Source: Gemmatimonadota bacterium
GTDB lineage: Bacteria; ARS69
Reading direction: 5' to 3'
Assembly: GCA_021604925.1 (NCBI GenBank)
Contig: BQJX01000232.1
Coordinates: 1 to 5,567 of the forward strand
DNA length: 5,567 nt
Shown: in pieces, positions 1-5,567 of the stretch
Layout: every line of letters begins with the position of its first letter
Position numbering within the stretch: the first letter of the stretch is position 1
Translations under genes and position numbers: made by a program
The notes under the pieces: model-generated
Told to the model about the DNA's origin: nothing
The model's input: the letters and a program-made list of their open reading frames with translations, nothing else
Database searches by the model: none

Positions 1-1615
1 CGTAGTCAGGATCGTCATCGGAATCGACCATGATCTGACCGGCCCGCTGGAGCAGCGCATGGCAGTCCCGGGTCAGATGGCGCAGTCGAAGCGTCTTGCC
101 CTGCGCCGCATACTTCACCGCCAGGTCCTCGATCGCCTGCAGGGCGGACTGGTCCGCGACCCGGGATCGAAGAAAGTCGACGATGACGATGTCCGGATCG
201 CCCTCGATGGCGAAGAACTCGGCGAAGCCGTCGGTGGAACCGAAAAACAGCGGTCCTTCGATCTCGTAGACCTTGGCGCCGGGCTCACTGACACTGTCGC
301 GCTGGATCACGTGAATCCGCGTGGCGTTGTTCCACGCAAAGGAGAGCGCGGAGACAATGACCCCCACGATCACGGCGAGCGCCAGGTCCTGCCAGACGGT
401 GACCGCCGTGACGAGCACGATGACGAAGGCGTCTGCCAGCGGGATCTTCTTCATGATGCGCAATGAGTTCCACGCAAAGGTTCCGATCACGACCATGAAC
501 ATCACCCCCACCAGAGCGGCGAGCGGGATCTGCTCGATCAAGCCGGACCCCACGAGAATGAAGCCGAGCAGGAACAGCGCCGCCGAGATTCCCGAGAGCC
601 GCGTGCGCCCTCCGGACTTCACGTTGATCAACGATTGCCCGATCATCGCGCAGCCGCCCATGCCGCCGAAGAGGCCCGTCACGATGTTCGCGCCGCCTTG
701 CGCCACGCACTCCCGGGAGGACCCGCCCCGCTCGCCGGTGATCTCGCCGATGAGGTTCAGCGTGAGGAGACTCTCAATCAGGCCGATAGCCGCCAGCACC
801 AGGACGTAGGGCAGGACGATCACCAGCGTTTCGAGATTCAGGGGCACCAGAAGATCCCCGCCGGCGCTCAACGTGCCCGAGGTCAGCGTGAACGGATTGT
901 GGAAGCTCGGCAGGCCCCCTTGAACGGAGGCCAGGTCGCCCACGCGCGGTACGTCGATTCCGAACACGATCACGAGAGCGGCGACCAACGTGATCCCGGC
1001 CAGCGGCGCGGGCACCGCCTTGGTCAGCTTCGGAAACACCCAGATGATGGCCATGGTCAGGGCCACAAGGCCGATCATCAGCCAGAGCGGCGCGCCACTG
1101 AGCCACTCGCCGTTCGGCAAAAAGCCATGTCCATTGGAAGACGCGGTACCCGGCACCTGGAACTGGCCCAACTGGGCGAGCCCGATCACGATGGCGAGGC
1201 CATTCACGAACCCCAGCATCACGGGCGTGGGCACGAGGCGAATGAACTTGCCGAGCCGAAACAAGCCCGCGCCGACCTGCAGGAGACCCATCAACACCAC
1301 GGTGGCGAACAGATACTCCACGCCGTGGTTGGCAACCAGCGCCACCATGACCACGGCCAGCGCTCCGGTTGCGCCGGAGATCATCCCGGGTCGCCCCCCC
1401 ACCGCGGCCGTGATCAGCCCCACGATGAACGCGGCGTACAGGCCCACCAGGGGCTGCACCCCGGCCACAAAGGAGAACGCCACCGCTTCGGGCACCAGCG
1501 CGAGCGAGACCGTCAGTCCGGCCAGCACCTCAACGCGCATCGTGGACGGGGTCATCCCGGAAAGCCCGCTCGATTGCGGGAAACGGCCGGCAAGCTCGGC
1601 CAGAATGGATCTCAT
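1..1615 (-). CDS. SulP-family inorganic anion transporter with STAS domain (3' end cut by window edge)
   Basis: Inner-membrane secondary transporter of the SulP (SLC26-like) family, which moves sulfate, bicarbonate or other small anions; the substrate cannot be told from sequence. There are 538 codons with no stop before base 1, so only a short C-terminal tail is missing (family members are usually about 490-570 residues). Residues 28-430 are a series of hydrophobic helices. Family-type stretches include VPEAVAF (41-47), VGLYAAF (57-63), GGRPGMISGATGA (73-85) and GGMGGCAMIGQS (317-328). A cytoplasmic STAS domain starts near residue 445, with IVIVDFLRSRVADQSALQAI at 476-495; the D-Q-S there sits where STAS domains carry their conserved Ser/Thr site. 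ATG 1615 is chosen as start, but it has no Shine-Dalgarno and a TTG lies directly before it. An in-frame TGA about 60 bases upstream limits the extension, and Met21 is an alternative. A 266-base gap from the upstream gene suggests its own promoter. Family call is secure; substrate is unknown. Confidence 0.95.
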   Translation of the reverse strand, partial: MRSILAELAGRFPQSSGLSGMTPSTMRVEVLAGLTVSLALVPEAVAFSFVAGVQPLVGLYAAFIVGLITAAVGGRPGMISGATGALAVVMVALVANHGVEYLFATVVLMGLLQVGAGLFRLGKFIRLVPTPVMLGFVNGLAIVIGLAQLGQFQVPGTASSNGHGFLPNGEWLSGAPLWLMIGLVALTMAIIWVFPKLTKAVPAPLAGITLVAALVIVFGIDVPRVGDLASVQGGLPSFHNPFTLTSGTLSAGGDLLVPLNLETLVIVLPYVLVLAAIGLIESLLTLNLIGEITGERGGSSRECVAQGGANIVTGLFGGMGGCAMIGQSLINVKSGGRTRLSGISAALFLLGFILVGSGLIEQIPLAALVGVMFMVVIGTFAWNSLRIMKKIPLADAFVIVLVTAVTVWQDLALAVIVGVIVSALSFAWNNATRIHVIQRDSVSEPGAKVYEIEGPLFFGSTDGFAEFFAIEGDPDIVIVDFLRSRVADQSALQAIEDLAVKYAAQGKTLRLRHLTRDCHALLQRAGQIMVDSDDDPDY

Positions 1616-1648
1616 CAAAGGGAGTGTGTTCCGCGTTTCGCACAAGCG

Positions 1649-1664
1649 GCGACGAGTCTGTCGC
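1649..1664 (-). repeat. Second small hairpin in the SulP leader
   Basis: Perfect arms GCGAC (1649-1653) and GTCGC (1660-1664) enclose a 6-base loop. The hairpin ends 33 bases before the transporter ATG, so it could affect ribosome access in a leader that has no visible Shine-Dalgarno. It may equally be a chance palindrome. Confidence 0.25.
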
Positions 1665-1719
1665 TCAGAACCAGCTCATGCAGGAGTGGGCGGCTGCTCG
1701 AAGAACGGAAGAGAAGAGA

Positions 1720-1734
1720 GGGCAATGGGTGCCC
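1720..1734 (-). promoter_or_regulatory. Small hairpin followed by a pyrimidine tract in the SulP leader
   Basis: Perfect 5-base arms GGGCA / TGCCC enclose a 5-base loop. On the minus strand the hairpin is followed by about 20 bases rich in T and C (1719-1700). It resembles a weak terminator or attenuator but lacks a true U-run. It could end transcripts from the upstream gene or attenuate the transporter message. Confidence 0.25.
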
Positions 1735-1759
1735 CGCAGCCAACCTCGCGACAGCGTTT

Positions 1760-1790
1760 CAGGAGGGAAGCTAGTCGGCTCCGTCTCCTG
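1760..1790. repeat. Inverted repeat overlapping the SulP promoter candidate
   Basis: CAGGAG at 1760-1765 and CTCCTG at 1785-1790 are perfect 6-base inverted arms with a 19-base interval. They lie over the spacer and -10 of the promoter candidate. This could be a regulator-binding site, or chance in GC-rich DNA. Confidence 0.3.
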
Positions 1791-1796
1791 CGTCAA
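1768..1796 (-). promoter_or_regulatory. Candidate sigma-70-type promoter for the SulP gene
   Basis: On the minus strand, TTGACG (1796-1791; five of six match TTGACA) is followed after 17 bases by TAGCTT (1773-1768; three of six match TATAAT). The strong -35 and ideal spacing make it the best promoter-like pair in this gap. It would start transcription near 1761 and leave a leader of about 145 bases before the ATG. The weak -10 keeps confidence low. Confidence 0.4.
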
Positions 1797-1881
1797 CCCT
1801 TGCGCGGCTCATGGCGCGTGCCGGACGAAGCGGATCCTTGGACGTGTGGGCTGCCCGACCCGACTCGTGTAGACGCGCGAA

Positions 1882-2457
1882 TCACCGATAGAGCGCCTTG
1901 ATGCCGCCCCATGTATCCGGTTCGGTTGCGGTCGGCTGTCGCTCCAGGGTCAGCGAAGCTGCGAGGAACGCGCCGGTCGGGCAACCGCCCACGGCGAGCA
2001 GCGGATCGGCGGCCGAGCCCGCGTTCAGAACGCCATTCATCGGGGTGAGCGCAGTCAAGACGAACGATGGATCGTCCGTTTGCAGACTGAACTCTGCCGC
2101 CGACATTCCATAGGTGGGCGAACAGGCGAGCCAGAGGTAGAGCGTGACGGGACCCGCCGGGACCGGACCAGAGTTCTGATAGGCATCCGCGGCACTCGAG
2201 CTGATCGACCACAGGTACTGTTCGCCGCCATCCTCCCCAACCGGGTTGTAGCAGCGCTCACCCTTGCACGGGGCCGAGTCGATCGCGAAGCCCACATAGG
2301 CGTTCGGGAACGCCCACGGACCAACCATGTCGCAGTTGAGAGTGACGTTGTTCCCATACGGAGACGGAAGGAAGCAGATGCCGACAGCGTACGCGGAGGA
2401 CGCGCTCACCAGAACGGTCAGGAGCACCAGGCCCATCATCGGACGGCGGATTGACAT
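1882..2457 (-). CDS. Secreted cysteine-containing protein of unknown function (191 aa)
   Basis: I do not recognise a named family. The start is placed at ATG 2457 because it opens a clear Sec signal peptide: basic MSIRRP, a hydrophobic core over residues 7-20, and an A-Y-A end at 22-24 giving probable cleavage before Val25. The open frame extends further upstream, but that part runs into the anti-sigma gene and does not look like protein. A G-rich stretch (2461-2466) lies only 3-4 bases before the ATG, so it is a weak Shine-Dalgarno. The mature protein of about 167 residues has six cysteines (28, 42, 64, 69, 112, 159), enough for three disulfides. Its body is rich in Gly, Ser, Ala and aromatics, suggesting a beta-rich envelope or extracellular protein. 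It ends in a basic-aromatic tail, DTWGGIKALYR. It lies 40 bases after the anti-sigma stop with no clear terminator between, so it may be the third gene of that operon. Confidence 0.8.
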   Translation of the reverse strand: MSIRRPMMGLVLLTVLVSASSAYAVGICFLPSPYGNNVTLNCDMVGPWAFPNAYVGFAIDSAPCKGERCYNPVGEDGGEQYLWSISSSAADAYQNSGPVPAGPVTLYLWLACSPTYGMSAAEFSLQTDDPSFVLTALTPMNGVLNAGSAADPLLAVGGCPTGAFLAASLTLERQPTATEPDTWGGIKALYR

Positions 2458-2497
2458 CGGTCCCCCACTGTCGACTGGCGAGTCCACCGCGTCGATG

Positions 2498-3241
2498 CTA
2501 ACACGGCCTTGCCGGCGGCCGCCACCGCGCAACCACGCCCACTCCCAGCAAGAAAGCCGTCGCAATCCCCGCCAGGATCTGACGCCACCGGTGGGCACGG
2601 GTCGCTCGATCCGCCACCACCCCCGGCCACGAGGCGGTGCGGAATGCCACGCTCGCCGGAACCGGCCCGGCGAGGTCCGCGGGACGAACGGTGAGGAGGG
2701 CGCGGTACTCGCTCGGCGCGGAGAGGGTACCGGCGTCCAGCTTCACCTCCGGCACCGGGCTGGTGCCCTGCCACGCCACCTCACCGGCGCTGTCCCGCAC
2801 CTCCACCACGTACTCGGCGGCACCGGTCAACTCGGTCCAGCGCAACTGAAGGTCGCCGCCGGGCAGCACCTCCCCCTCCACCGGACGGACGAAGCGGAGC
2901 TCGCCCTCGCCGCGGACCGCAGACGGATCGCCGACCGGGCGCGGCGGCAGCAGAACCAACCCCGCGAGCGAAGCCGCCCACGCGAGCACGGCCATGGGGA
3001 TCACCTTCTTCGGCCACGATCCGGTCGTGGTCACGGGTTGCGGCAGGCGTCCGGCCCGCGCCAGTCCGCCGACCCGGCGGTCGAGTTCCACGATCTCCCG
3101 GCACGCGTCGCAGGCGCTCACGTGCGCTTCGATCAGCGACCGCGACGCCGCATCCAGATCGGGGCGCTCCAGCTCGGCCAGCCGGTCGCCAACGGACGCA
3201 TCAATGCACTCCAGGGGACTTCTCTCCAGGTCGCTGTTCAT
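2498..3241 (-). CDS. Zinc-finger anti-sigma factor with two membrane segments and a beta-sandwich-like outer domain
   Basis: Probable membrane-bound inhibitor of the sigma factor encoded just upstream. The N-terminal cytoplasmic part (about 1-60) holds the ZAS-type pattern C12-x27-H40-x3-C44-x2-C47, which in this family binds zinc and clamps the sigma factor. Residues 80-98 form the first transmembrane helix, following a basic KK. Residues about 115-202 are strand-rich with Fn3-like features such as LQLRW (131-135) and YVVEVRD (144-150). Residues 221-238 form a second hydrophobic helix, followed by a short basic tail ending RPPARPC. So the middle domain should lie outside the cytoplasmic membrane, anchored at both ends. 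At 247 residues it is a normal size for the group. The start ATG overlaps the sigma stop as ATGA and has its own GAGGA ribosome site inside the sigma gene, which points to coupled translation and a fixed ratio. The signal sensed is unknown. Confidence 0.88.
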   Translation of the reverse strand: MNSDLERSPLECIDASVGDRLAELERPDLDAASRSLIEAHVSACDACREIVELDRRVGGLARAGRLPQPVTTTGSWPKKVIPMAVLAWAASLAGLVLLPPRPVGDPSAVRGEGELRFVRPVEGEVLPGGDLQLRWTELTGAAEYVVEVRDSAGEVAWQGTSPVPEVKLDAGTLSAPSEYRALLTVRPADLAGPVPASVAFRTASWPGVVADRATRAHRWRQILAGIATAFLLGVGVVARWRPPARPC

Positions 3242-3888
3242 GGCTTCCTCGATCCCGTTCCCTTGTCGGGGCGCAAGGGGGATCCGATTTCCTGACCCTC
3301 AGACCACACCCGATTCAACTGATCGGCGAGCTTTTTGAGACAGGCGTACTTTCTCTGGTAGGCACCTTGGACCGTGGTCAGCCCGGCTTCCATCTGCAAC
3401 TCTTGCATGGGGCGGCCTTGCACGTAGATCTCCAGCAGGAGCTTCCGGCAGGGTGGATCCAGCGCGTTCAGCGCCTTCCGGACCAGGGCTTCCGCTTCGG
3501 CGGCCTCCAACTCGGCCAGCGGATCCTGCCCCGGATCCGGAAGATCCCCGGTCGATTCCAGATCCACGCCCGGACGTCGACTTCGCCAGCGGTAGAGGTT
3601 GCGGCAGCGGTTCCCGGCCATGGTCACCACGAAGGCCTCGACGCGGTCCGGCCCCTGCCCCGCCTTCCGCAGGTACCGGATCAGACTCATCAGGGTTTCC
3701 TGCACCACGTCGTCGTGATCGGCATCCGTGGTCGGCAGGAAGCGTCGCACCTCGGCCCGGACGATGGGCTCCAGCGCCCGACAGATGCGGTCCGCGGCAG
3801 CGTCTTCTCCGGCGATGTAGGCCGCAACCTCACGGTCCACCGCCTGCGGGCCGGGATTCTGCTGACGATGAGGTTGACTCTGGCTCAT
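3238..3888 (-). CDS. ECF-type sigma-70 family RNA polymerase sigma factor (216 aa)
   Basis: Directs RNA polymerase to a small set of promoters and is probably held inactive by the zinc-finger anti-sigma factor encoded immediately downstream. Residues about 38-101 form sigma region 2: the DDVVQETLMSLIRYL block (59-73) fits the core-binding part, and AFVVTMAGNRCRNLYRWR (85-102) fits the -10 recognition helices. A loose Asp/Glu/Pro-rich linker follows (108-133). Region 4 spans about 136-191, with ALDPPCRKLLLEIYVQGRPM leading into the helix-turn-helix MQELQMEAGLTTVQGAYQRK. Region 1 and a SnoaL-like C-terminal extension are absent, so this is a two-domain ECF protein. ATG 3888 is chosen because AGGA (3898-3901) lies 9 bases upstream; the longer open frame would run through the divergent promoter region. 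The last 20 or so residues are polar and overlap the anti-sigma ribosome site. ECF factors often activate their own operon, which is inferred here. Confidence 0.93.
   Translation of the reverse strand: MSQSQPHRQQNPGPQAVDREVAAYIAGEDAAADRICRALEPIVRAEVRRFLPTTDADHDDVVQETLMSLIRYLRKAGQGPDRVEAFVVTMAGNRCRNLYRWRSRRPGVDLESTGDLPDPGQDPLAELEAAEAEALVRKALNALDPPCRKLLLEIYVQGRPMQELQMEAGLTTVQGAYQRKYACLKKLADQLNRVWSEGQEIGSPLRPDKGTGSRKP
3246..3250 (-). promoter_or_regulatory. Ribosome binding site of the anti-sigma gene, inside the sigma gene
   Basis: GAGGA on the minus strand lies 4 bases before the anti-sigma ATG at 3241. Together with the ATGA overlap it fixes that start and supports coupled translation. Confidence 0.65.
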
Positions 3889-3910
3889 GATCGGCGATCC
3901 TAAGCGTTGT

Positions 3911-3927
3911 CGTGCCGATCCGGCACG
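3911..3927. repeat. Perfect 7-3-7 inverted repeat in the divergent region
   Basis: CGTGCCG and CGGCACG are exact inverse complements separated by ATC. The dyad sits 22 bases from the sigma ATG and 50 bases from the TPR start. It may be an operator for a dimeric regulator, or a hairpin in the 5' leader of the sigma message. It lacks a U-run on either strand, so it is not an intrinsic terminator. Confidence 0.5.
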
Positions 3928-3966
3928 CACTGAAAGCCACCGAACGCTCCGCGAAGCCCGTGCTCC

Positions 3967-3970
3967 GAGG
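3967..3970 (+). promoter_or_regulatory. Ribosome binding site that decides the TTG start of the TPR gene
   Basis: GAGG lies 7 bases before TTG 3978, an ideal spacing. The only other nearby in-frame candidate, GTG 3960, has no such site and would add six residues in front of the basic signal-peptide start. Confidence 0.6.
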
Positions 3971-3977
3971 TCCCCCG

Positions 3978-5567
3978 TTGCCGAAACCACGCCTGATCCG
4001 CGGTTCCTTGCTCCTGTCGGTAGTGGCGCCGGTCGGTCTGTTCGCCGCGTGCGCGGGCGACGCCGAGCGGGTGCCGGTCGACCCGATCTCCGAGCGGCTG
4101 CAGCTGGCCCTGGAGGAGTCGCGCCGATCGCTGCAGGCCGGCGACCGCGGGGATCCCCAGGTTCACGGGGACCTGGACCGGTACTTTGCGATCTCCACGC
4201 TGCTTGGGACCCAGGACGGACGAGCCGCCGGTGAGGACAGCCTCTACGCGGCGTGGAGTCGCGATCCCGATGGCGTCCTCTGGCCCGATCTCACCGCGTT
4301 CTTCCGAGACCGCGTGACGGATCTTCCGCGCCTCCAGGCGATCTTTGATCGTCCCGATTTCCCGGACTCGTCCACCGCGCTCGGAGCCTGGCTCCGCGAA
4401 TGGCGACGCGACGGCCCGCGCCCGGACGGGTCCGGCTACGAGCGGGCCGCGGCCCTGCGCCAGGAGTTTTCCCGGTTCGAGAATGCGTGGTTCGGGATCC
4501 GGTACTCGCGACACGCGCTCTCTCTCGGCGACGCCGAGCGCGCCCTCCAGATCGCCCTGGACGGGCTTCCCGACGCGCGCGCCACCGGCTGGCGGACGGA
4601 GATGAAGGCGTGGATCCAGATCCTGTCCACGCTGCGGGCCGCTCAGCGTCTGGACGACGCACTCCGGGCCGCCACCCTGGCCGAGGACTTCGCCCGGGCC
4701 GTTTCGCAGCTGAACGGTGATCCCCTGATCGTGCTGGAGGCGCAGTTCTACCGCGCCAACATCCTGGCCGACCAACGCGACTCCGACGCCGCCCTGGACC
4801 TCTACGAGTCGTGCGCGGTCGGCGCCCGCGCCGCCGGGTTGTTCCTCTTCGAGGGGAGGGCCCTGAACCGCGCGGGCCTCTTCACCGATGCCATCGGTCG
4901 GTACGAAGACGGCCTGCGGATCTTCCACGCCGCGCTTCCCGGCGCCCTGGCCATCGACGATTCCCTCAACGTTCCGCGTCATCTCGCGAACATCGCGGAT
5001 CGGCACCGAAAGATCGGGAATCTGGATTCCTGCCGGGTCTATCTGGAGGAGGCCGAGCGCTGGATCCGCGCCCATCCGGATCCGGCCAACGTGGCTCGCT
5101 TTCCCCTCTTCCAGGCGGAGTACTTTGCGCAGATCGGCGACTACGCCGCGGTGGACTCCCTGCACTCCTTCGCCGCCGAGCACACGCCGCAGTTCTCGCC
5201 CATGCAGGAGCTGGCGGAGCTGCACCTGCAGATGATCCGTCAGGGCACCGAGCGCGGTCGGCCCGTTCAAGTCTACCGCTCGCTGGCGCTGCTGGACTCC
5301 CTGCGATCCGGCCTCGTGGCCACGCTCTCCGACCGCAACGAGATCTTCGACCTGGAGCTGGCCACCGCGGACTTCCTGGGACGCCAGGGGATCTTCGTGC
5401 CCGCCGCGAGCGCCCTGCAGCGAGCGGCCGAAGCCCTGGAGCGCCGCCCGGATCCCGGACGAGCGTGGCAGCTCTCCGGCGCGCGCGGCCATCTGGCCCG
5501 GCTTCGCGGCAGCTCCTCCGAAGCCGAGGCGGCGTACCGTGATTGCATCGAGAAGAGCCGCGAGCTG
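3978..5567 (+). CDS. Probable lipoprotein of TPR-like repeats, possible TPR-CHAT protein (3' end cut by window edge)
   Basis: A frame of 530 codons runs unbroken off the right edge. Translation probably starts at TTG 3978, giving MPKPRLIRG, a hydrophobic core (11-23) and a lipobox-like L-F-A-A-C with Cys25. Phe at -3 is unusual but tolerated. Ala follows the Cys, which would not signal inner-membrane retention in an enterobacterial Lol system. The mature part is almost all helical, with repeated TPR-like helix pairs, for example around 178-200 (LSLGDAERALQIA), 218-243, 262-287, 298-318 (AGLFTDAIGRYEDGLRIF), 345-365, 385-400, 430-447, 467-489 and 505-530. This predicts a protein-protein interaction scaffold. 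In several phyla, proteins of this build continue into a C-terminal CHAT (caspase-like) protease domain; that is inference, since no catalytic His/Cys block is within the window. It diverges from the sigma/anti-sigma operon, which may control it. Residues 60-150 are less repeat-like and unassigned. Confidence 0.85.
   Translation, partial: MPKPRLIRGSLLLSVVAPVGLFAACAGDAERVPVDPISERLQLALEESRRSLQAGDRGDPQVHGDLDRYFAISTLLGTQDGRAAGEDSLYAAWSRDPDGVLWPDLTAFFRDRVTDLPRLQAIFDRPDFPDSSTALGAWLREWRRDGPRPDGSGYERAAALRQEFSRFENAWFGIRYSRHALSLGDAERALQIALDGLPDARATGWRTEMKAWIQILSTLRAAQRLDDALRAATLAEDFARAVSQLNGDPLIVLEAQFYRANILADQRDSDAALDLYESCAVGARAAGLFLFEGRALNRAGLFTDAIGRYEDGLRIFHAALPGALAIDDSLNVPRHLANIADRHRKIGNLDSCRVYLEEAERWIRAHPDPANVARFPLFQAEYFAQIGDYAAVDSLHSFAAEHTPQFSPMQELAELHLQMIRQGTERGRPVQVYRSLALLDSLRSGLVATLSDRNEIFDLELATADFLGRQGIFVPAASALQRAAEALERRPDPGRAWQLSGARGHLARLRGSSSEAEAAYRDCIEKSREL

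Larger units (their letters stand above)
1616..1881 (-). promoter_or_regulatory. Non-coding leader/intergenic region upstream of the SulP gene
   Basis: These 266 bases separate the stop of the secreted-protein gene from the transporter start. I find no convincing protein gene in them on either strand. Reading on the minus strand they hold a candidate promoter (1768-1796), an inverted repeat over its spacer and -10 (1760-1790), and two further hairpins (1720-1734 and 1649-1664). I see no GC hairpin with a clear U-run directly after the stop of the secreted-protein gene, so where that transcript ends is unclear. No known riboswitch consensus was recognised by eye. Confidence 0.6.
3889..3977. 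promoter_or_regulatory. Divergent control region between the sigma factor gene and the TPR lipoprotein gene
   Basis: Only 89 bases separate the two outward-facing genes, so both promoters and any operator must share this space or extend into the coding regions. It holds the sigma gene ribosome site (AGGA, 3898-3901), a perfect inverted repeat (3911-3927) and the TPR gene ribosome site (GAGG, 3967-3970). I see no convincing housekeeping -35/-10 pair on either strand. That is compatible with ECF-dependent promoters, whose consensus cannot be guessed here. Confidence 0.6.

Noticed and set aside
330..480. A 13-base direct repeat (TTCCACGCAAAGG) at 330-342 and 468-480.
   Set aside because: Both copies encode Phe-Ala-Trp-Asn within transmembrane regions of the SulP protein. 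With shared codon preference this is probably protein-level similarity, not a mobile or regulatory repeat.
635..1901. Long open frames on the plus strand (635-1774 and 990-1901).
   Set aside because: They lie antisense to the clear SulP coding frame and give low-complexity His/Gln/Arg/Gly- or Pro/Thr-rich translations without family resemblance.
1793..2212. A 139-codon minus-strand frame overlapping the end of the secreted-protein gene.
   Set aside because: It is out of frame with the signal-peptide-bearing gene, is arginine- and glycine-rich, and has no recognisable motif.
2458..2497. Small palindrome GACT-GGCG-AGTC between the anti-sigma gene and the secreted-protein gene.
   Set aside because: The stem is only four bases with no U-run, so it is not a credible terminator.
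2327..3295. A 322-codon plus-strand frame over the anti-sigma gene.
   Set aside because: It is antisense to a gene with a complete zinc-binding pattern and membrane helices, and its His/Arg/Pro-rich translation looks like a shadow frame.
3907..3935. A possible plus-strand promoter, TTGTCG (3907) with CTGAAA (3930).
   Set aside because: The -10 match is poor and the dyad at 3911-3927 fills the spacer, so I cannot support it as a promoter.
3900..5492. A 530-codon open frame on the minus strand opposite the TPR gene.
   Set aside because: Its codons are exact reverse complements of the plus-frame codons, a common artefact in GC-rich genes. The protein looks like no family, while the plus frame has a signal peptide, ribosome site and helical repeats. 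It would also cross the divergent promoter region.

Overview
The window is bacterial, with high G+C (about 65% by eye). It looks like a chromosomal segment from an uncultured lineage. Secreted proteins, ECF signalling genes and TPR lipoproteins of this style are familiar from Candidatus Eisenbacteria, Gemmatimonadota and neighbouring FCB-like groups. That placement is an impression from protein style; no marker gene here fixes it. I see no rRNA, tRNA, CRISPR array, insertion sequence or phage gene.

There are five protein genes. The first four run leftward on the minus strand and the fifth runs rightward. (1) Bases 1-1615: a SulP-family anion transporter with a C-terminal STAS domain, whose last residues lie off the left edge. 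(2) Bases 1616-1881: a 266-base non-coding leader with a candidate sigma-70-type promoter and three inverted repeats, reading toward the transporter. (3) Bases 1882-2457: a 191-residue secreted protein of unknown function. (4) Bases 2498-3241: a zinc-finger anti-sigma factor with an unusual layout of membrane segment, beta-sandwich-like domain and second membrane segment. (5) Bases 3238-3888: an ECF-type sigma factor whose stop overlaps the anti-sigma start in an ATGA. (6) Bases 3889-3977: an 89-base divergent control region with a perfect 7+3+7 inverted repeat. (7) Bases 3978-5567: a probable lipoprotein starting at TTG and made of TPR-like helical repeats, open at the right edge.

The central reading is one signalling unit. 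A sigma/anti-sigma pair is translationally coupled and followed after 40 bases by a small exported protein. It is transcribed divergently from a large TPR lipoprotein across one short shared promoter region. In comparable bacterial proteins such TPR arrays often precede a C-terminal CHAT (caspase-like) protease domain, but that part, if present, lies outside the window. The inferred model is that the anti-sigma factor holds the sigma factor at the membrane and senses something in the envelope. When released, the sigma factor transcribes its own operon and perhaps the TPR gene. The SulP transporter has its own leader and is probably a separate transcription unit.
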